A stretch of DNA of 30,678 nt from DATGMP01 sp035293565 (GCA_035293565.1 DATGMP010000015.1:1-30678), one strand, 5' to 3'; shown: positions 15,640-22,216, counted from the stretch's first letter. Notes: generated by a model not told the origin, from the sequence alone. Numbers and translations are program-made.

Positions 15640-15737
15640 TTATTGCGGAAGGTGGCGAAGGTGTACAGAGGACAGATGCGCAAAAATGCCTGTGGCGCAG
15701 CGACTTCTTGAATGATGGCGAATGGCGGCGAACGTCC

Positions 15738-17363
15738 TTACGGCGGACACCCCATCCGCCAATGCAGAACAGAACTGCGAACGCCGGGCGTAGCCTGTCT
15801 TACGCCGGCCGCGGCGGTCAGCGTCTGAAGCAGGCTGCTTTTCGAGCCGATGATGCGGACCTCGCGATCTGCGACCTCGACGCGTTGCGCGAGCGCGCGG
15901 AGATGGTCGCGGCGATAGCCGCCGCCGTCGATCCTGATCCGCTCGCGTGCTGTCCTGGCGAACCTCTGGACCATTTGCGGTGTGATTACTTGCTGGCTTG
16001 ACGTTTCCAGCATCGCGGCGGCACGCGCGGCGTCGGCTTGCGCCTGGTCGCGGATCGCCCTGAGGCTCGCGACGCGCTCCTTCAGCGCCGGGTCGTCGAG
16101 ATCGGCAACGCCGGCTTCGATGGCATCATAGAGGCGTTTGAGCCGCAGGTCGGTTTCGGCCGCGCGCTTGTTCAGCTCGGCGATGTGCTCGCGGCGGCGC
16201 TCGACCCGCTCCTGCCGGCGGTCGAGGACGGACGCCAGAATCTCCTCGAGGCGTTCCGGTTGGAGCAAGCGATCGGCGATGTGTTCGGCAACGAGGCTGT
16301 CCAGCTTCTCCATTGGGATCGACCGACCCTTGCAGCCGGTCGCACCCTGCCGGGCCTTGATCGAGCAAGTGTAGTAGCGATACCGCCCTCCTTTCCCGGT
16401 CCTGAGCGTCATGGCACCGCCGCAGTCGGCGCAGAAGCAGATGCCGGTAAGGAGGGTGGGACCGCTAACGACGCGCGCCGGCGTGACCTTCGGATTGCGG
16501 GCGCGCAGATGCGCCTGCACCGCATCGAACGTCGCCCGATCGATCAGCGGCGGCACATCGACGGTGACGATCTCGCTCGCGGGCTTCAACGCCTTGTTCT
16601 TGGCGCGCTTGTTGAACTCGTGCCGGCCGACATAAGTCGGCCGCGTCAGTATGCGGTGAACCTGACCGATACCCCAGCGGCCGCCATCGCGGGTAAAGAC
16701 GCGGTGCCGGTTGAGATAGGCCGCGATGTTTTTGACGCCCATAGGGCCGCTTATGCCGTCGCCCTCCAACGCGAGCCGATAGATCAGCCGAATTGTGTCC
16801 GCGTGCAACGGGTCGATTTCGAGCTTCTTTTTGACCTTTGCGCCGCGTTGCTCGGCCGCGACGACACGGTAGCCAATCGGCGGCAGGGAGCCATTCCAGA
16901 AGCCTTGCCGCGCGTTCTCCTTCAGGGCGCGCAGGACGTGCTTGGCGTTCTCCTTCGATTGGTACTCGTCGAACAGCGCCATGATTTGGCGCATCATGAC
17001 GTGCATCGGATCGTCGCCCATCTCCTGGGTGATGGAGACGAGCCGGACGCCGTTCTTCGCGAGCCTGCGGACGTAGAACTCCAGCTCGAAGTGGTCGCGG
17101 AAGAAGCGCGAGAAGCTGTGGACTATGACGATATCGAACGGCGCGGGCTTGCTCGTGCCCGCTTCGATCATGCGCTGGAACTCGGGCCGGCGGTCGTTGG
17201 TGGCCGATGCACCGGGCTCGACGTAGGTCTCGACAAGCTGGTAGCCGCGCGCGGCGCAGTAGGCTTCGCCTTGCCGCTTCTGATCGGGAATCGAGACATC
17301 GTGCTCCGCCTGCCGCGCTGTCGAGACGCGCAGATAGAGGGCGGCGCGCAACGGCACGGTCAT
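15738..17363 (-). CDS. Large serine recombinase (cassette B)
   Basis: A 541-aa recombinase with the same domain order as the copy at 101-1735: catalytic Ser14 in YLRVSTARQ, Recombinase domain, cysteine zinc ribbon (CFCADCGG ... YYTC ... GCKG) and coiled coil. The two proteins are near-identical with scattered substitutions and no length change up to Trp535-Arg536. After that this one ends MGCPP, encoded by the tRNA scar at 15748 and the sequence beyond it, while the other ends MGWDSNPR. Joining its left end to 22160-22107 would extend it to 551 aa with the tail ATTDDDEHYVYAIAL. ATG 17363 follows GAGAGGAC, as in the other copy. Confidence 0.93.
   Translation of the reverse strand: MTVPLRAALYLRVSTARQAEHDVSIPDQKRQGEAYCAARGYQLVETYVEPGASATNDRRPEFQRMIEAGTSKPAPFDIVIVHSFSRFFRDHFELEFYVRRLAKNGVRLVSITQEMGDDPMHVMMRQIMALFDEYQSKENAKHVLRALKENARQGFWNGSLPPIGYRVVAAEQRGAKVKKKLEIDPLHADTIRLIYRLALEGDGISGPMGVKNIAAYLNRHRVFTRDGGRWGIGQVHRILTRPTYVGRHEFNKRAKNKALKPASEIVTVDVPPLIDRATFDAVQAHLRARNPKVTPARVVSGPTLLTGICFCADCGGAMTLRTGKGGRYRYYTCSIKARQGATGCKGRSIPMEKLDSLVAEHIADRLLQPERLEEILASVLDRRQERVERRREHIAELNKRAAETDLRLKRLYDAIEAGVADLDDPALKERVASLRAIRDQAQADAARAAAMLETSSQQVITPQMVQRFARTARERIRIDGGGYRRDHLRALAQRVEVADREVRIIGSKSSLLQTLTAAAGVRQATPGVRSSVLHWRMGCPP
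15748..15761 (+). repeat. 14-bp attachment repeat, right copy (tRNA-Ser scar)
   Basis: An exact copy of the last 14 bases of tRNA-Ser (120-133). To its left is the integrase end of the satellite-like element; to its right, after three bases, begins the second serine-recombinase gene. It is the best candidate for attR of the tyrosine-integrase element and for the target site of cassette B. Confidence 0.8.
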
Positions 17364-17381
17364 AGCGATTGTCCTCTCAGA

Positions 17382-17600
17382 TCATTGGCGCGGCCCGAAC
17401 AGCTCATCGAAAAGATCGCCGAACCATGCCTCGAACACGTCGAGCTCGGCGTCGGTGATCGGCACAGGGTCGGGCCAATCGTCCGTAACAGTCCACGCCT
17501 CGACATCATGCTTGGGCGGGCGGCCGATGCGCGGCCAAGCCTCCGGCTCGATGTAGAGATCGTCAGGCAGAACGCCCAAGCTGGCGGGTGGTCGGGACAT
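17382..17600 (-). CDS. 72-aa acidic protein, second copy
   Basis: The counterpart of the protein at 1754-1972, with the same length, the same 18-bp spacing to its recombinase and conservative substitutions (for example DDLFGPHR versus DELFGPRQ). The open frame could start ten codons earlier, but ATG 17600 matches the start in cassette A. Conservation of the pair while the neighbouring cargo differs indicates that this protein belongs to the mobility module. Function unknown; directionality factor or recombinase inhibitor are the obvious candidates. Confidence 0.82.
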   Translation of the reverse strand: MSRPPASLGVLPDDLYIEPEAWPRIGRPPKHDVEAWTVTDDWPDPVPITDAELDVFEAWFGDLFDELFGPRQ

Positions 17601-17848
17601 CCCCGCAGTATCGCGCCGCGCCGCCCGCAAGCGAACGGCCGATTTCTATCCGCCAACGCCCTTCTCCTTCCCGGCAAATCCGTGACGACGGGAGTGCTTG
17701 CACTCATTTCGAACCTTGATCGCTTGGCGAGCCCTCGCCGGGCCGGCGACAGCCGGTCAAGGCCGCAGCCGCGCAGCGGGGGCGCGGAACGCGCCAGCCT
17801 TGACGGGCTGACGGCGGTCCGGCCTGCTCGCGCCAAAGCGGTCACGGT

Positions 17849-18226
17849 TCAGCTTGCCTTGCGCGACAGCGTAAGGGGCAGGTCCAATTCCACCCGGTCG
17901 TGCATCACCTTCGGCGTGATGCGGCCGCGCTCGCCGCGTTCGAGGCGCACCAGGCCGTAGCCTTCCATCGTGCGCAGCGTGCGCGACAGGTTCGATTTGG
18001 CCTTGCCGGTGATCCGCGCCAGCTCGTCGAGCGAGCCAGGCGCCTTCTCGGCGATGACGCGCAGCAGGTCGCGATTGCCAGCCGACAGGACCTTGGCAAA
18101 GGACTCTGTCGAGGTGAACCAGACCTTGGGCTCGTCGGCCGCCACGCGACGTTCGCCGCGCGCCACGGCCATCGTGCGCGCCTTCATCTCGTCGTAGCTG
18201 GCGATGCCGACCTTGAGCGTCGTCAT
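17849..18226 (-). CDS. TumA-like winged-HTH antitoxin
   Basis: A 125-aa protein from ATG 18226, which overlaps the toxin stop by four bases (ATGA). The N-terminal part (TLKVGIASYDEMKARTMAVARGE ... PKVWFTSTESFAKVLSAGNRDLLRVI) and the winged helix-turn-helix (GSLDELARITGKAKSNLSRTLRTMEGYGLVRLERG) match the MarR-like antitoxins paired with TumE/DUF6516 toxins. It would bind and neutralise the toxin and repress the shared promoter. The order toxin first, antitoxin second is usual for this pair. Confidence 0.84.
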   Translation of the reverse strand: MTTLKVGIASYDEMKARTMAVARGERRVAADEPKVWFTSTESFAKVLSAGNRDLLRVIAEKAPGSLDELARITGKAKSNLSRTLRTMEGYGLVRLERGERGRITPKVMHDRVELDLPLTLSRKAS

Positions 18227-18579
18227 GTGATCACTCCTCTCTCTCGCAGCACCGCGTCCACCGCCTCCCAAAAGTCGGCGAGCAACGTCGCCGCGTCCTG
18301 ATACTCGTAAGCCCGGACGGTTCGCAGCCGGTGGCGGTGGTCTTGCGGATCACCACGCTTCTGCCGTGCCACCGGATGAGCATTGTCGAAGCCGACCAGC
18401 CGTTCGCCCTCCGGCCCGTGCAGGGTGAGCGAGTAGTCGATGCCATACGGTTTCTCTGGCGACACCGGCACCCGCGTCACCACGAACCGGACCCAGTGAC
18501 CATCCTCCGGGTCCACCACGAGAACCTGCCCGTCGAGGTCGAGAAGCACATCGAGAGTCGGGTCACGCGGCTCCGTCAC
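18223..18579 (-). CDS. TumE-like toxin (DUF6516)
   Basis: A 118-aa protein starting at GTG 18579. It shows the DUF6516 pattern: a beta-rich N-terminus, then YGIDYSLTLHGPEGERLVGFDNAHPV, DHRHRLRTVRAYEYQ and the closing LLADFWEAVDAVLRERGV. Members act as toxins of type II toxin-antitoxin systems, with TumA-like HTH proteins as antitoxins; the molecular target is not settled to my knowledge. The upstream sequence has TATGAT and TATAT close to the start and a TTGCTT repeated 9 bp apart, so the transcript may have a very short leader. It probably stabilises cassette B in the host. Confidence 0.83.
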   Translation of the reverse strand: MTEPRDPTLDVLLDLDGQVLVVDPEDGHWVRFVVTRVPVSPEKPYGIDYSLTLHGPEGERLVGFDNAHPVARQKRGDPQDHRHRLRTVRAYEYQDAATLLADFWEAVDAVLRERGVIT

Positions 18580-18620
18580 GGCATATAGTTATCATACTGA
18601 AGCAACATAAGCAAGAGAGG

Positions 18621-18742
18621 GCTTCTGGCGGCCATGGGATAGGCAGCTGGCGCTCGGAGCATTGATATTATTGGGCTTTCGGGCAGAAGCGCCAGCAAGG
18701 GGTGTTTCCGCGTCGGCGCAAATTCGCCAATTAGCCCAATAA
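18621..18742. other. Cluster of overlapping inverted repeats in a gene-free gap
   Basis: The 350-bp gap between the toxin and the tandem-RHH gene contains several perfect inverted repeats: GCTGGCGCT (18646-18654) with AGCGCCAGC (18688-18696); TTATTGGGCT (18668-18677) with AGCCCAATAA (18733-18742); and GCTTCTG (18621-18627) with CAGAAGC (18684-18690). The arms overlap, so alternative folds compete. No convincing protein is encoded here. It may be a structured RNA, a protein-binding region or a decayed repeat element. Confidence 0.5.
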
Positions 18743-18856
18743 CCTACACCCCAACCGATGGCCTGCTGTTTTAACTTGCCGTCCTTGCCCAGATGCCTAC
18801 GCCTCTTTGCCGCAAAGCCACGTTTTGCCAATCGCGCTTCAGTCGAACAAAAATTA

Positions 18857-18886
18857 TACGGCACTTTGCTACTTTTTTTACGGCAC
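18857..18886 (+). promoter_or_regulatory. Direct repeats upstream of the tandem-RHH gene
   Basis: TACGGCAC occurs at 18857-18864 and 18879-18886, 22 bp apart (two helical turns), separated by a T-rich stretch, about 45 bp before the start of the next gene. It is a candidate operator for the ribbon-helix-helix protein encoded there. Confidence 0.4.
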
Positions 18887-18931
18887 ACAAGGGGGTAGGT
18901 AGATGGGCCGGTTCAAGCGACAGAGGGTTAC

Positions 18932-19552
18932 ATGCTCAAGGAAACGAAAACGAAGATGCTGGTGCAGGTTTGGGACGTGCTCGCGAGGGCGATCAAGAGG
19001 GATCTCCGCTCACTCCACATCACGCGAGACGCCTATCTAAACGCTCTGCTCAAGCGCGAGATTGAAGAACTTGCGCAAGAGGTTGAGTTCGAGACTCCCA
19101 GCGACGCCCTTCGGCATATCAATAAACGGCTCCGGGGGTTGAATCGTGAGCGGATGACGATCGCCGTTGACCGAGACGTCGCTGAGCGAATTCGCCAAAT
19201 TCTTGAGGAAAGAAACATATCGCGCGATGCATTTGTGAACCGCATCCTATTTTTCTTGGTCGCGAAGCCGGCACACCTGAAGAGGTTCGGATTCGAATAT
19301 GAACGACAGCAAGAAGTCGAGGTTAAGCCGCTCGATGACGCATGGACTTTCTTGCACGATCCGTTCGCGAATATCCGTATGAGCAACGACAATGCTTTCT
19401 ATACGCTGCTCATCTCGGACGAGCCTCCAGCACAGAACTGGCCTAATCTGTTCGGACTGAACTGCGCGATCAATGCCGAATCGTGGAGCCTCATCAGTAC
19501 CCCGCTCGATTCCCTTCTCGGGGAGCTTGGCTTGGGCGAGCTCGCTACATGA
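18932..19552 (+). CDS. Tandem ribbon-helix-helix protein
   Basis: A 206-aa protein with AGAGGG before ATG 18932. It has two similar strand-helix-helix units: KTKMLVQVWDVLARAIKRDL followed by RDAYLNALLKREIEEL, then RERMTIAVDRDVAERIRQIL followed by SRDAFVNRILFFLVAK. A C-terminal domain (KPLDDAWTFLHDPFANIRMSNDNAFYTLLI) completes it. The double RHH suggests DNA binding as a pseudo-dimer. Its stop overlaps the start of the next small gene (ATGA at 19549-19552), a typical toxin-antitoxin-like layout in which this would be the antitoxin and repressor. That assignment is inference; the partner is broken by an IS. Confidence 0.75.
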   Translation: MLKETKTKMLVQVWDVLARAIKRDLRSLHITRDAYLNALLKREIEELAQEVEFETPSDALRHINKRLRGLNRERMTIAVDRDVAERIRQILEERNISRDAFVNRILFFLVAKPAHLKRFGFEYERQQEVEVKPLDDAWTFLHDPFANIRMSNDNAFYTLLISDEPPAQNWPNLFGLNCAINAESWSLISTPLDSLLGELGLGELAT

Positions 19553-19637
19553 ACACGCTCCATATTCAGAAGCGGCTGCAACAACGAAGCATCCCGCCGC
19601 TCGTAGTTCAATGGCTTGAGGATTTCGGGGATGAGGG
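19549..19637 (+). pseudogene. 5' fragment of a small gene (possible toxin, DUF4258-like) cut by the IS
   Basis: It opens with ATG overlapping the previous stop and encodes MNTLHIQKRLQQRSIPPLVV followed by QWLEDFGDE before running into the IS terminal repeat, where it stops after five more codons. The pattern of an N-terminal helix with QQR-S/G-I-P and WLEDFG resembles small DUF4258-like proteins of about 90 aa that start this way. Only about 29 codons survive. I do not find the remainder after the IS right end, which suggests a deletion accompanied or followed the insertion. Confidence 0.6.
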
Positions 19638-19701
19638 GGAATTATCCGGTTGACGTACCAAGCCCCAAGGTATAGGATTGCCTCAGAGTTGAGAGGCAGC
19701 C

Positions 19702-20634
19702 ATGACCGACAAGAAGCTTGATCTACGCAACCCGATTTTCCACTCCGACGACGCGGCACGCGAGCATCTTGAACAGTTGCTTTGGCCCCATGGCCCCGTA
19801 TGCCCGCGGTGCGGCGTCATGGGAGATCGTGTCACCAAGCTCCAAGGCAAGAGCACCCGGCCCGGCGTCTACAAGTGCAAGGACTGCCGCAAACCTTTCT
19901 CTGTGACTGTCGGCACGGTCATGGAGCGCTCGCACATTCCCCTGTCCAAGTGGGTTCTCGCGGCGCAACTCATGGCGTCGAGCAAGAAGGGGATGAGCGC
20001 GCTTCAGCTGCAACGGATGATCGGCACCAACTACGAGACGGCCTGGTTCCTCTTTCACCGTCTCCGTGAGGCTGCCGTTGATACACCTGCGGGACCGATC
20101 GGCGGCGCGAACAAGGTCGTTGAGGCCGATGAAAGCTATCTCGGCGGCAAGGCGAAGAATAAAGCCTTCGGGCCGCCGCCAAAGAAGATGGCCGTGTTCT
20201 CGCTCGTGGAACGCGATGGCTACGTGCGCTCGCGCCACGTCGCGGACGTGACCGCAAAAACGCTACGCGAGGCAATCGTGACGCAAGCCGATCGCAAGTC
20301 TTACCTCATGACCGATGAGGCCACTGTCTATGAGAAGCTAGGCCGCGAGTTCTCCGGACATGGCACCGTCAACCATTCCGCCGATGAGTATGTGCGGACT
20401 GGCGGGTTCCATCACACCAACACGGTGGAGTCGTTCTTCGCGCTCTTGAAGCGCGGCGTTTACGGCAACTTCCATCACGTCTCTGAAGCCCATCTGCATC
20501 GCTACTTGGCCGAAGCGGATTTTAAATACAACCATCGCAAGGCTTCGGATGCGGAGCGCGGCGAAGAACTGCTCAAGGGCGCGAAGGGCAAACGGCTACT
20601 CTATCGACAGCCTGACCAAGCCACGAACGCCTAA
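19702..20634 (+). CDS. IS1595-family transposase (ISXO2-like)
   Basis: A 310-aa transposase. An N-terminal zinc ribbon (CPRCG ... YKCKDCRKPFSVTVGTVMERSHIPLSKW) is followed by an HTH region and the DDE/DDN-type catalytic domain: VEADESYLGGK (first Asp), MTDEATVYEKLGREF (second Asp) and HTNTVESFFALLKRGVYGNFHHVS (third acidic/Asn position). It is full length with no frameshift and preceded by GAGAGGCAG, so it may be active. Its stop overlaps the stop of the convergent 53-aa gene. Confidence 0.93.
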   Translation: MTDKKLDLRNPIFHSDDAAREHLEQLLWPHGPVCPRCGVMGDRVTKLQGKSTRPGVYKCKDCRKPFSVTVGTVMERSHIPLSKWVLAAQLMASSKKGMSALQLQRMIGTNYETAWFLFHRLREAAVDTPAGPIGGANKVVEADESYLGGKAKNKAFGPPPKKMAVFSLVERDGYVRSRHVADVTAKTLREAIVTQADRKSYLMTDEATVYEKLGREFSGHGTVNHSADEYVRTGGFHHTNTVESFFALLKRGVYGNFHHVSEAHLHRYLAEADFKYNHRKASDAERGEELLKGAKGKRLLYRQPDQATNA

Positions 20635-20792
20635 GCAGAAAGCTCGCGCTTTCCTGCGCTGGCGCGCTTGCCGCGAGCGCGAGTAGCTTTCTTCTTCCCT
20701 TGGCCGCGCTCTCGTTTGGGGCGTGGCTGGGGAGGGGTCTTCAGAAGCCGCGATAGGAGCACGTCGCGGCGCTCTTCGTCATTGTCGTCCAT
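20631..20792 (-). CDS. IS passenger: small basic protein, 53 aa
   Basis: It starts MDDNDEERRDVLLSRLLKTP, then a Pro-rich and strongly basic tail (Lys/Arg-rich, ending KRELSA). Small proteins with an acidic start, an L-x-x-L-L-x-T-P core and a basic tail are common near transposon passengers, but I know of no function. It is convergent with the transposase (stop codons overlap) and divergent from the 225-aa gene, with only 14 bp between the two start codons. Confidence 0.6.
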   Translation of the reverse strand: MDDNDEERRDVLLSRLLKTPPQPRPKRERGQGKKKATRARGKRASAGKRELSA

Positions 20793-20806
20793 AGGAGCAG
20801 CATATC

Positions 20807-21484
20807 ATGACCGCTGATCCGCCAAAACCCGAGGGGCAACCAGCGACGAAGATTCTTAATCTGCCAACTGATGAGGAACTTCGGGCGGCATACGCGGAAT
20901 ATATCGCGGCTGTTGGCGCGGTTGCGCACGTGTGGAATTACCTGCACGAGCAACTAGGGCAGCTTTTCTCCCTAGTTATGGGTGGCGACTACAACCGGAC
21001 TCTTGCCGTATGGTATGCGATCCCCGACGATCGCCAGCAGCGGAAGCTGCTGCGGGCAGCTCTAGAAGCTTCGGCGAAAGACCGCTGGAAACCGAGGCTA
21101 CCGAAAGCGAGGCGGCATCTTTTCTGGTTGTTGCAGGAGACAGACGATCTCGCCGACCGGCGCAATGATGCCATTCACGCCCCATGCTCGATCTATGTGG
21201 GCGAGGACGGCCATGGAATGGGGCCAGCTTTTTTCAATGGCAACCCGCGCGCCCGCAAACTGAAGGGAAGGAACATCGTCCAGGAATTTACTTGGTGCTC
21301 TGCTCGTGCCGAGCAGCTTTCGCAATTCGCCGAGCGAGCGCGAAGCGCCCTGATCTCCGAGGATTTTGCATGGCCAAGTAGACCCGCTCCGCCAGAGTGT
21401 GGGGACAGAACGAGCCGCCAAGGTCAAGGCCGCCCAACTCGCCCAAAATCTCCCTCGCCCCTGCCTCCCTCATCTCTGGGCTAA
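20807..21484 (+). CDS. IS passenger: hypothetical protein, 225 aa
   Basis: The N-terminus is a proline-rich linker followed by a helical region (TDEELRAAYAEYIAAVGAVAHVWNYLHEQLGQLFSLVMGG), a second helical part around RKLLRAALEAS and RRHLFWLLQETDDLADRRNDAIHAPC, and a basic, low-complexity C-terminus. The RNDAIHAP segment resembles the R-N-x-x-x-H motif seen in HEPN-like RNase proteins and in RiboL-PSP-HEPN-type families, although the fold cannot be confirmed here. It lies entirely between the IS ends. If HEPN-like, it could be a toxin or a defence protein carried by the IS. Confidence 0.7.
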   Translation: MTADPPKPEGQPATKILNLPTDEELRAAYAEYIAAVGAVAHVWNYLHEQLGQLFSLVMGGDYNRTLAVWYAIPDDRQQRKLLRAALEASAKDRWKPRLPKARRHLFWLLQETDDLADRRNDAIHAPCSIYVGEDGHGMGPAFFNGNPRARKLKGRNIVQEFTWCSARAEQLSQFAERARSALISEDFAWPSRPAPPECGDRTSRQGQGRPTRPKSPSPLPPSSLG

Positions 21485-21503
21485 TCTTAGAAGGAGAACC
21501 ACC

Positions 21504-21713
21504 ATGCTCGTTTTGCCGCGCAGCGATGCCCTTGCGGGCGTCTTGGCCTTCCTCTTTATCCAAAAGCTTGAGCCGCACGGCGCGCTTGAACCCGGCGAGG
21601 CCAGACGGATTTGGGCCGAGATCGCCGGCGAACTTCAAAACCAAAGCGGCGGACGGGAACTCGCTACGCATTGCCTCGCTGCCATCGACGCATACGGCCT
21701 CGCCAAGGAATAG
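21504..21713 (+). CDS. IS passenger: small hypothetical protein, 69 aa
   Basis: It starts at ATG 21504 with a very good ribosome-binding site (AAGGAGAA). A hydrophobic N-terminal stretch (LAGVLAFLFIQKL) is followed by a helical, acidic part (EPGEARRIWAEIAGELQNQ). It is separated from the 225-aa gene by 19 bp and is probably co-transcribed with it. No family recognised. Confidence 0.6.
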   Translation: MLVLPRSDALAGVLAFLFIQKLEPHGALEPGEARRIWAEIAGELQNQSGGRELATHCLAAIDAYGLAKE

Positions 21714-21834
21714 CTCGCACCCCGCAATCTCTAGGTAGACGCCAATCGCGGCGCTTGCCCCTGCCGGCCTGTCACGCGCGGCAAATCTATATGTGGCATC
21801 TGGGTACGTCAACCGGATAATTCCCAGCGTATCA

Positions 21835-21990
21835 ATGTCGCAGATCAAAGTGAAAATAAAAACTGTTACTTTGTACGATTGCGGAAGCATTGTTAAGAAG
21901 CAGGGAGACGATCTCAAGCGGCAACTCGACATTCAGCTTCAGAAAAACAAAAGCTTGATGGAAATGCTGAAGCGACAGCAGCAGCAATAG
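21835..21990 (+). CDS. Small lysine/glutamine-rich ORF after the IS, doubtful
   Basis: 51 codons: MSQIKVKIKTVTLYDCGSIV, a charged helix and a glutamine run at the end. It begins 10 bp after the IS right end, has no good ribosome-binding site and could be the C-terminal remnant of a gene cut by the IS. Base composition is more A-rich than its neighbours. I do not recognise it. Confidence 0.35.
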   Translation: MSQIKVKIKTVTLYDCGSIVKKQGDDLKRQLDIQLQKNKSLMEMLKRQQQQ

Positions 21991-22106
21991 TGTACCAGCC
22001 CCGTTCGACCGACAGAAACTGCGCCGGAGCGCCAATGAAATCGCATCTTCAACGAGACGCCGGCAAATCCGGAACAAGCCGAGGGAGCGCACGCTCGTCG
22101 CTGCAT

Positions 22107-22160
22107 TCATAGGGCTATGGCGTAGACGTAGTGCTCATCATCGTCGGTCGTGGCCCGCCA
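22107..22160 (-). other. Detached C-terminal coding tail of the recombinase / right attachment site of cassette B
   Basis: On the minus strand 22160-22107 reads TGGCGG and then codons for WRATTDDDEHYVYAIAL with a TGA stop at 22107-22109. It matches 6893-6944 over 52 bp with one change (Asp in place of Glu). The recombinase at 15738-17363 enters TGGCGG in the same frame at its other end, so the circular form encodes a continuous protein. Confidence 0.8.
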
Positions 22161-22216
22161 TTGCGAGCCTGCGCGGCGGGTTCTCGTCAAAGAAGAGCAC
22201 TGGCCAGGTGAGCGGC

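Larger units (their letters stand above)
6945..15761. mobile_element. Tyrosine-integrase element, satellite-like or prophage remnant (~8.8 kb)
   Basis: The inferred element lies between the right end of cassette A and the 14-bp tRNA copy at 15748-15761. With cassette A removed, its left end abuts the tRNA 3' end, giving a 14-bp direct repeat around the element. Integrase-arm-like ACCCACGAA repeats occur inside both ends (7001-7021 and 15608-15639). The minus-strand block reads integrase, 251-aa protein, HTH/excisionase-like, DUF1376, 84-aa, coiled coil, TPR/glycosyltransferase-like, terminase-small-subunit-like. No large terminase, portal, capsid or tail gene is present. This fits a phage satellite, or a prophage that lost its structural genes. 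Confidence 0.68.
19638..21824 (+). mobile_element. IS1595-family (ISXO2-like) element with passenger genes
   Basis: A perfect 22-bp inverted repeat bounds the element (19638-19659 and 21803-21824; it begins GGAATTATCCGG). The element is about 2.2 kb, roughly double a plain ISXO2-type IS, and besides the transposase it carries a 53-aa gene, a 225-aa gene and a 69-aa gene. I find no matching 8-bp target duplication at the flanks (GATGAGGG on the left, CAGCGTAT on the right), so one side was probably lost by deletion. Because the ends contain AATT, the exact boundary is uncertain by a few bases. Confidence 0.85.
15762..22160. mobile_element. Serine-recombinase cassette B (toxin-antitoxin cargo)
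   Basis: The second copy of the cassette type at 134-6944. It begins right after CCGCCA (15756-15761) and ends with the 52-bp sequence that closes with CCGCCA (22155-22160). It holds a recombinase and 72-aa protein near-identical to those of cassette A, a TumE/TumA-like pair, a tandem-RHH gene, a gene broken by an IS1595-type element, and remnants. Without the ~2.2-kb IS it would be about 4.2 kb. Confidence 0.75.

Noticed and set aside
17646..17660. TATCCGCCA near the second 72-aa gene as a third copy of the tRNA repeat
   Set aside because: Only seven to eight bases match, and the position corresponds to TATCCGGCA in cassette A, so it is internal cassette sequence rather than an attachment site.
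16038..17960. A 640-codon plus-strand open frame across the second recombinase
   Set aside because: It is the antisense shadow of the recombinase and 72-aa gene; it has no recognisable domain and no ribosome-binding site.
18592..18888. A 98-codon minus-strand open frame in the gap before the tandem-RHH gene
   Set aside because: It has no ribosome-binding site, an atypical composition for this genome, and overlaps the inverted repeats and the presumed promoters.
22035..22112. A 25-codon plus-strand frame ending in the right end of cassette B
   Set aside because: It is too short, has no ribosome-binding site or conservation, and overlaps the recombinase tail on the other strand.
6893..22160. 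The 52-bp direct repeat as attL/attR of one 15-kb element moved by the orphan integrase
   Set aside because: The repeat is coding on the minus strand, stops at a stop codon and joins each recombinase in frame. It occupies the same place in both cassettes, which fits two cassette ends better than one element flanked by repeats.
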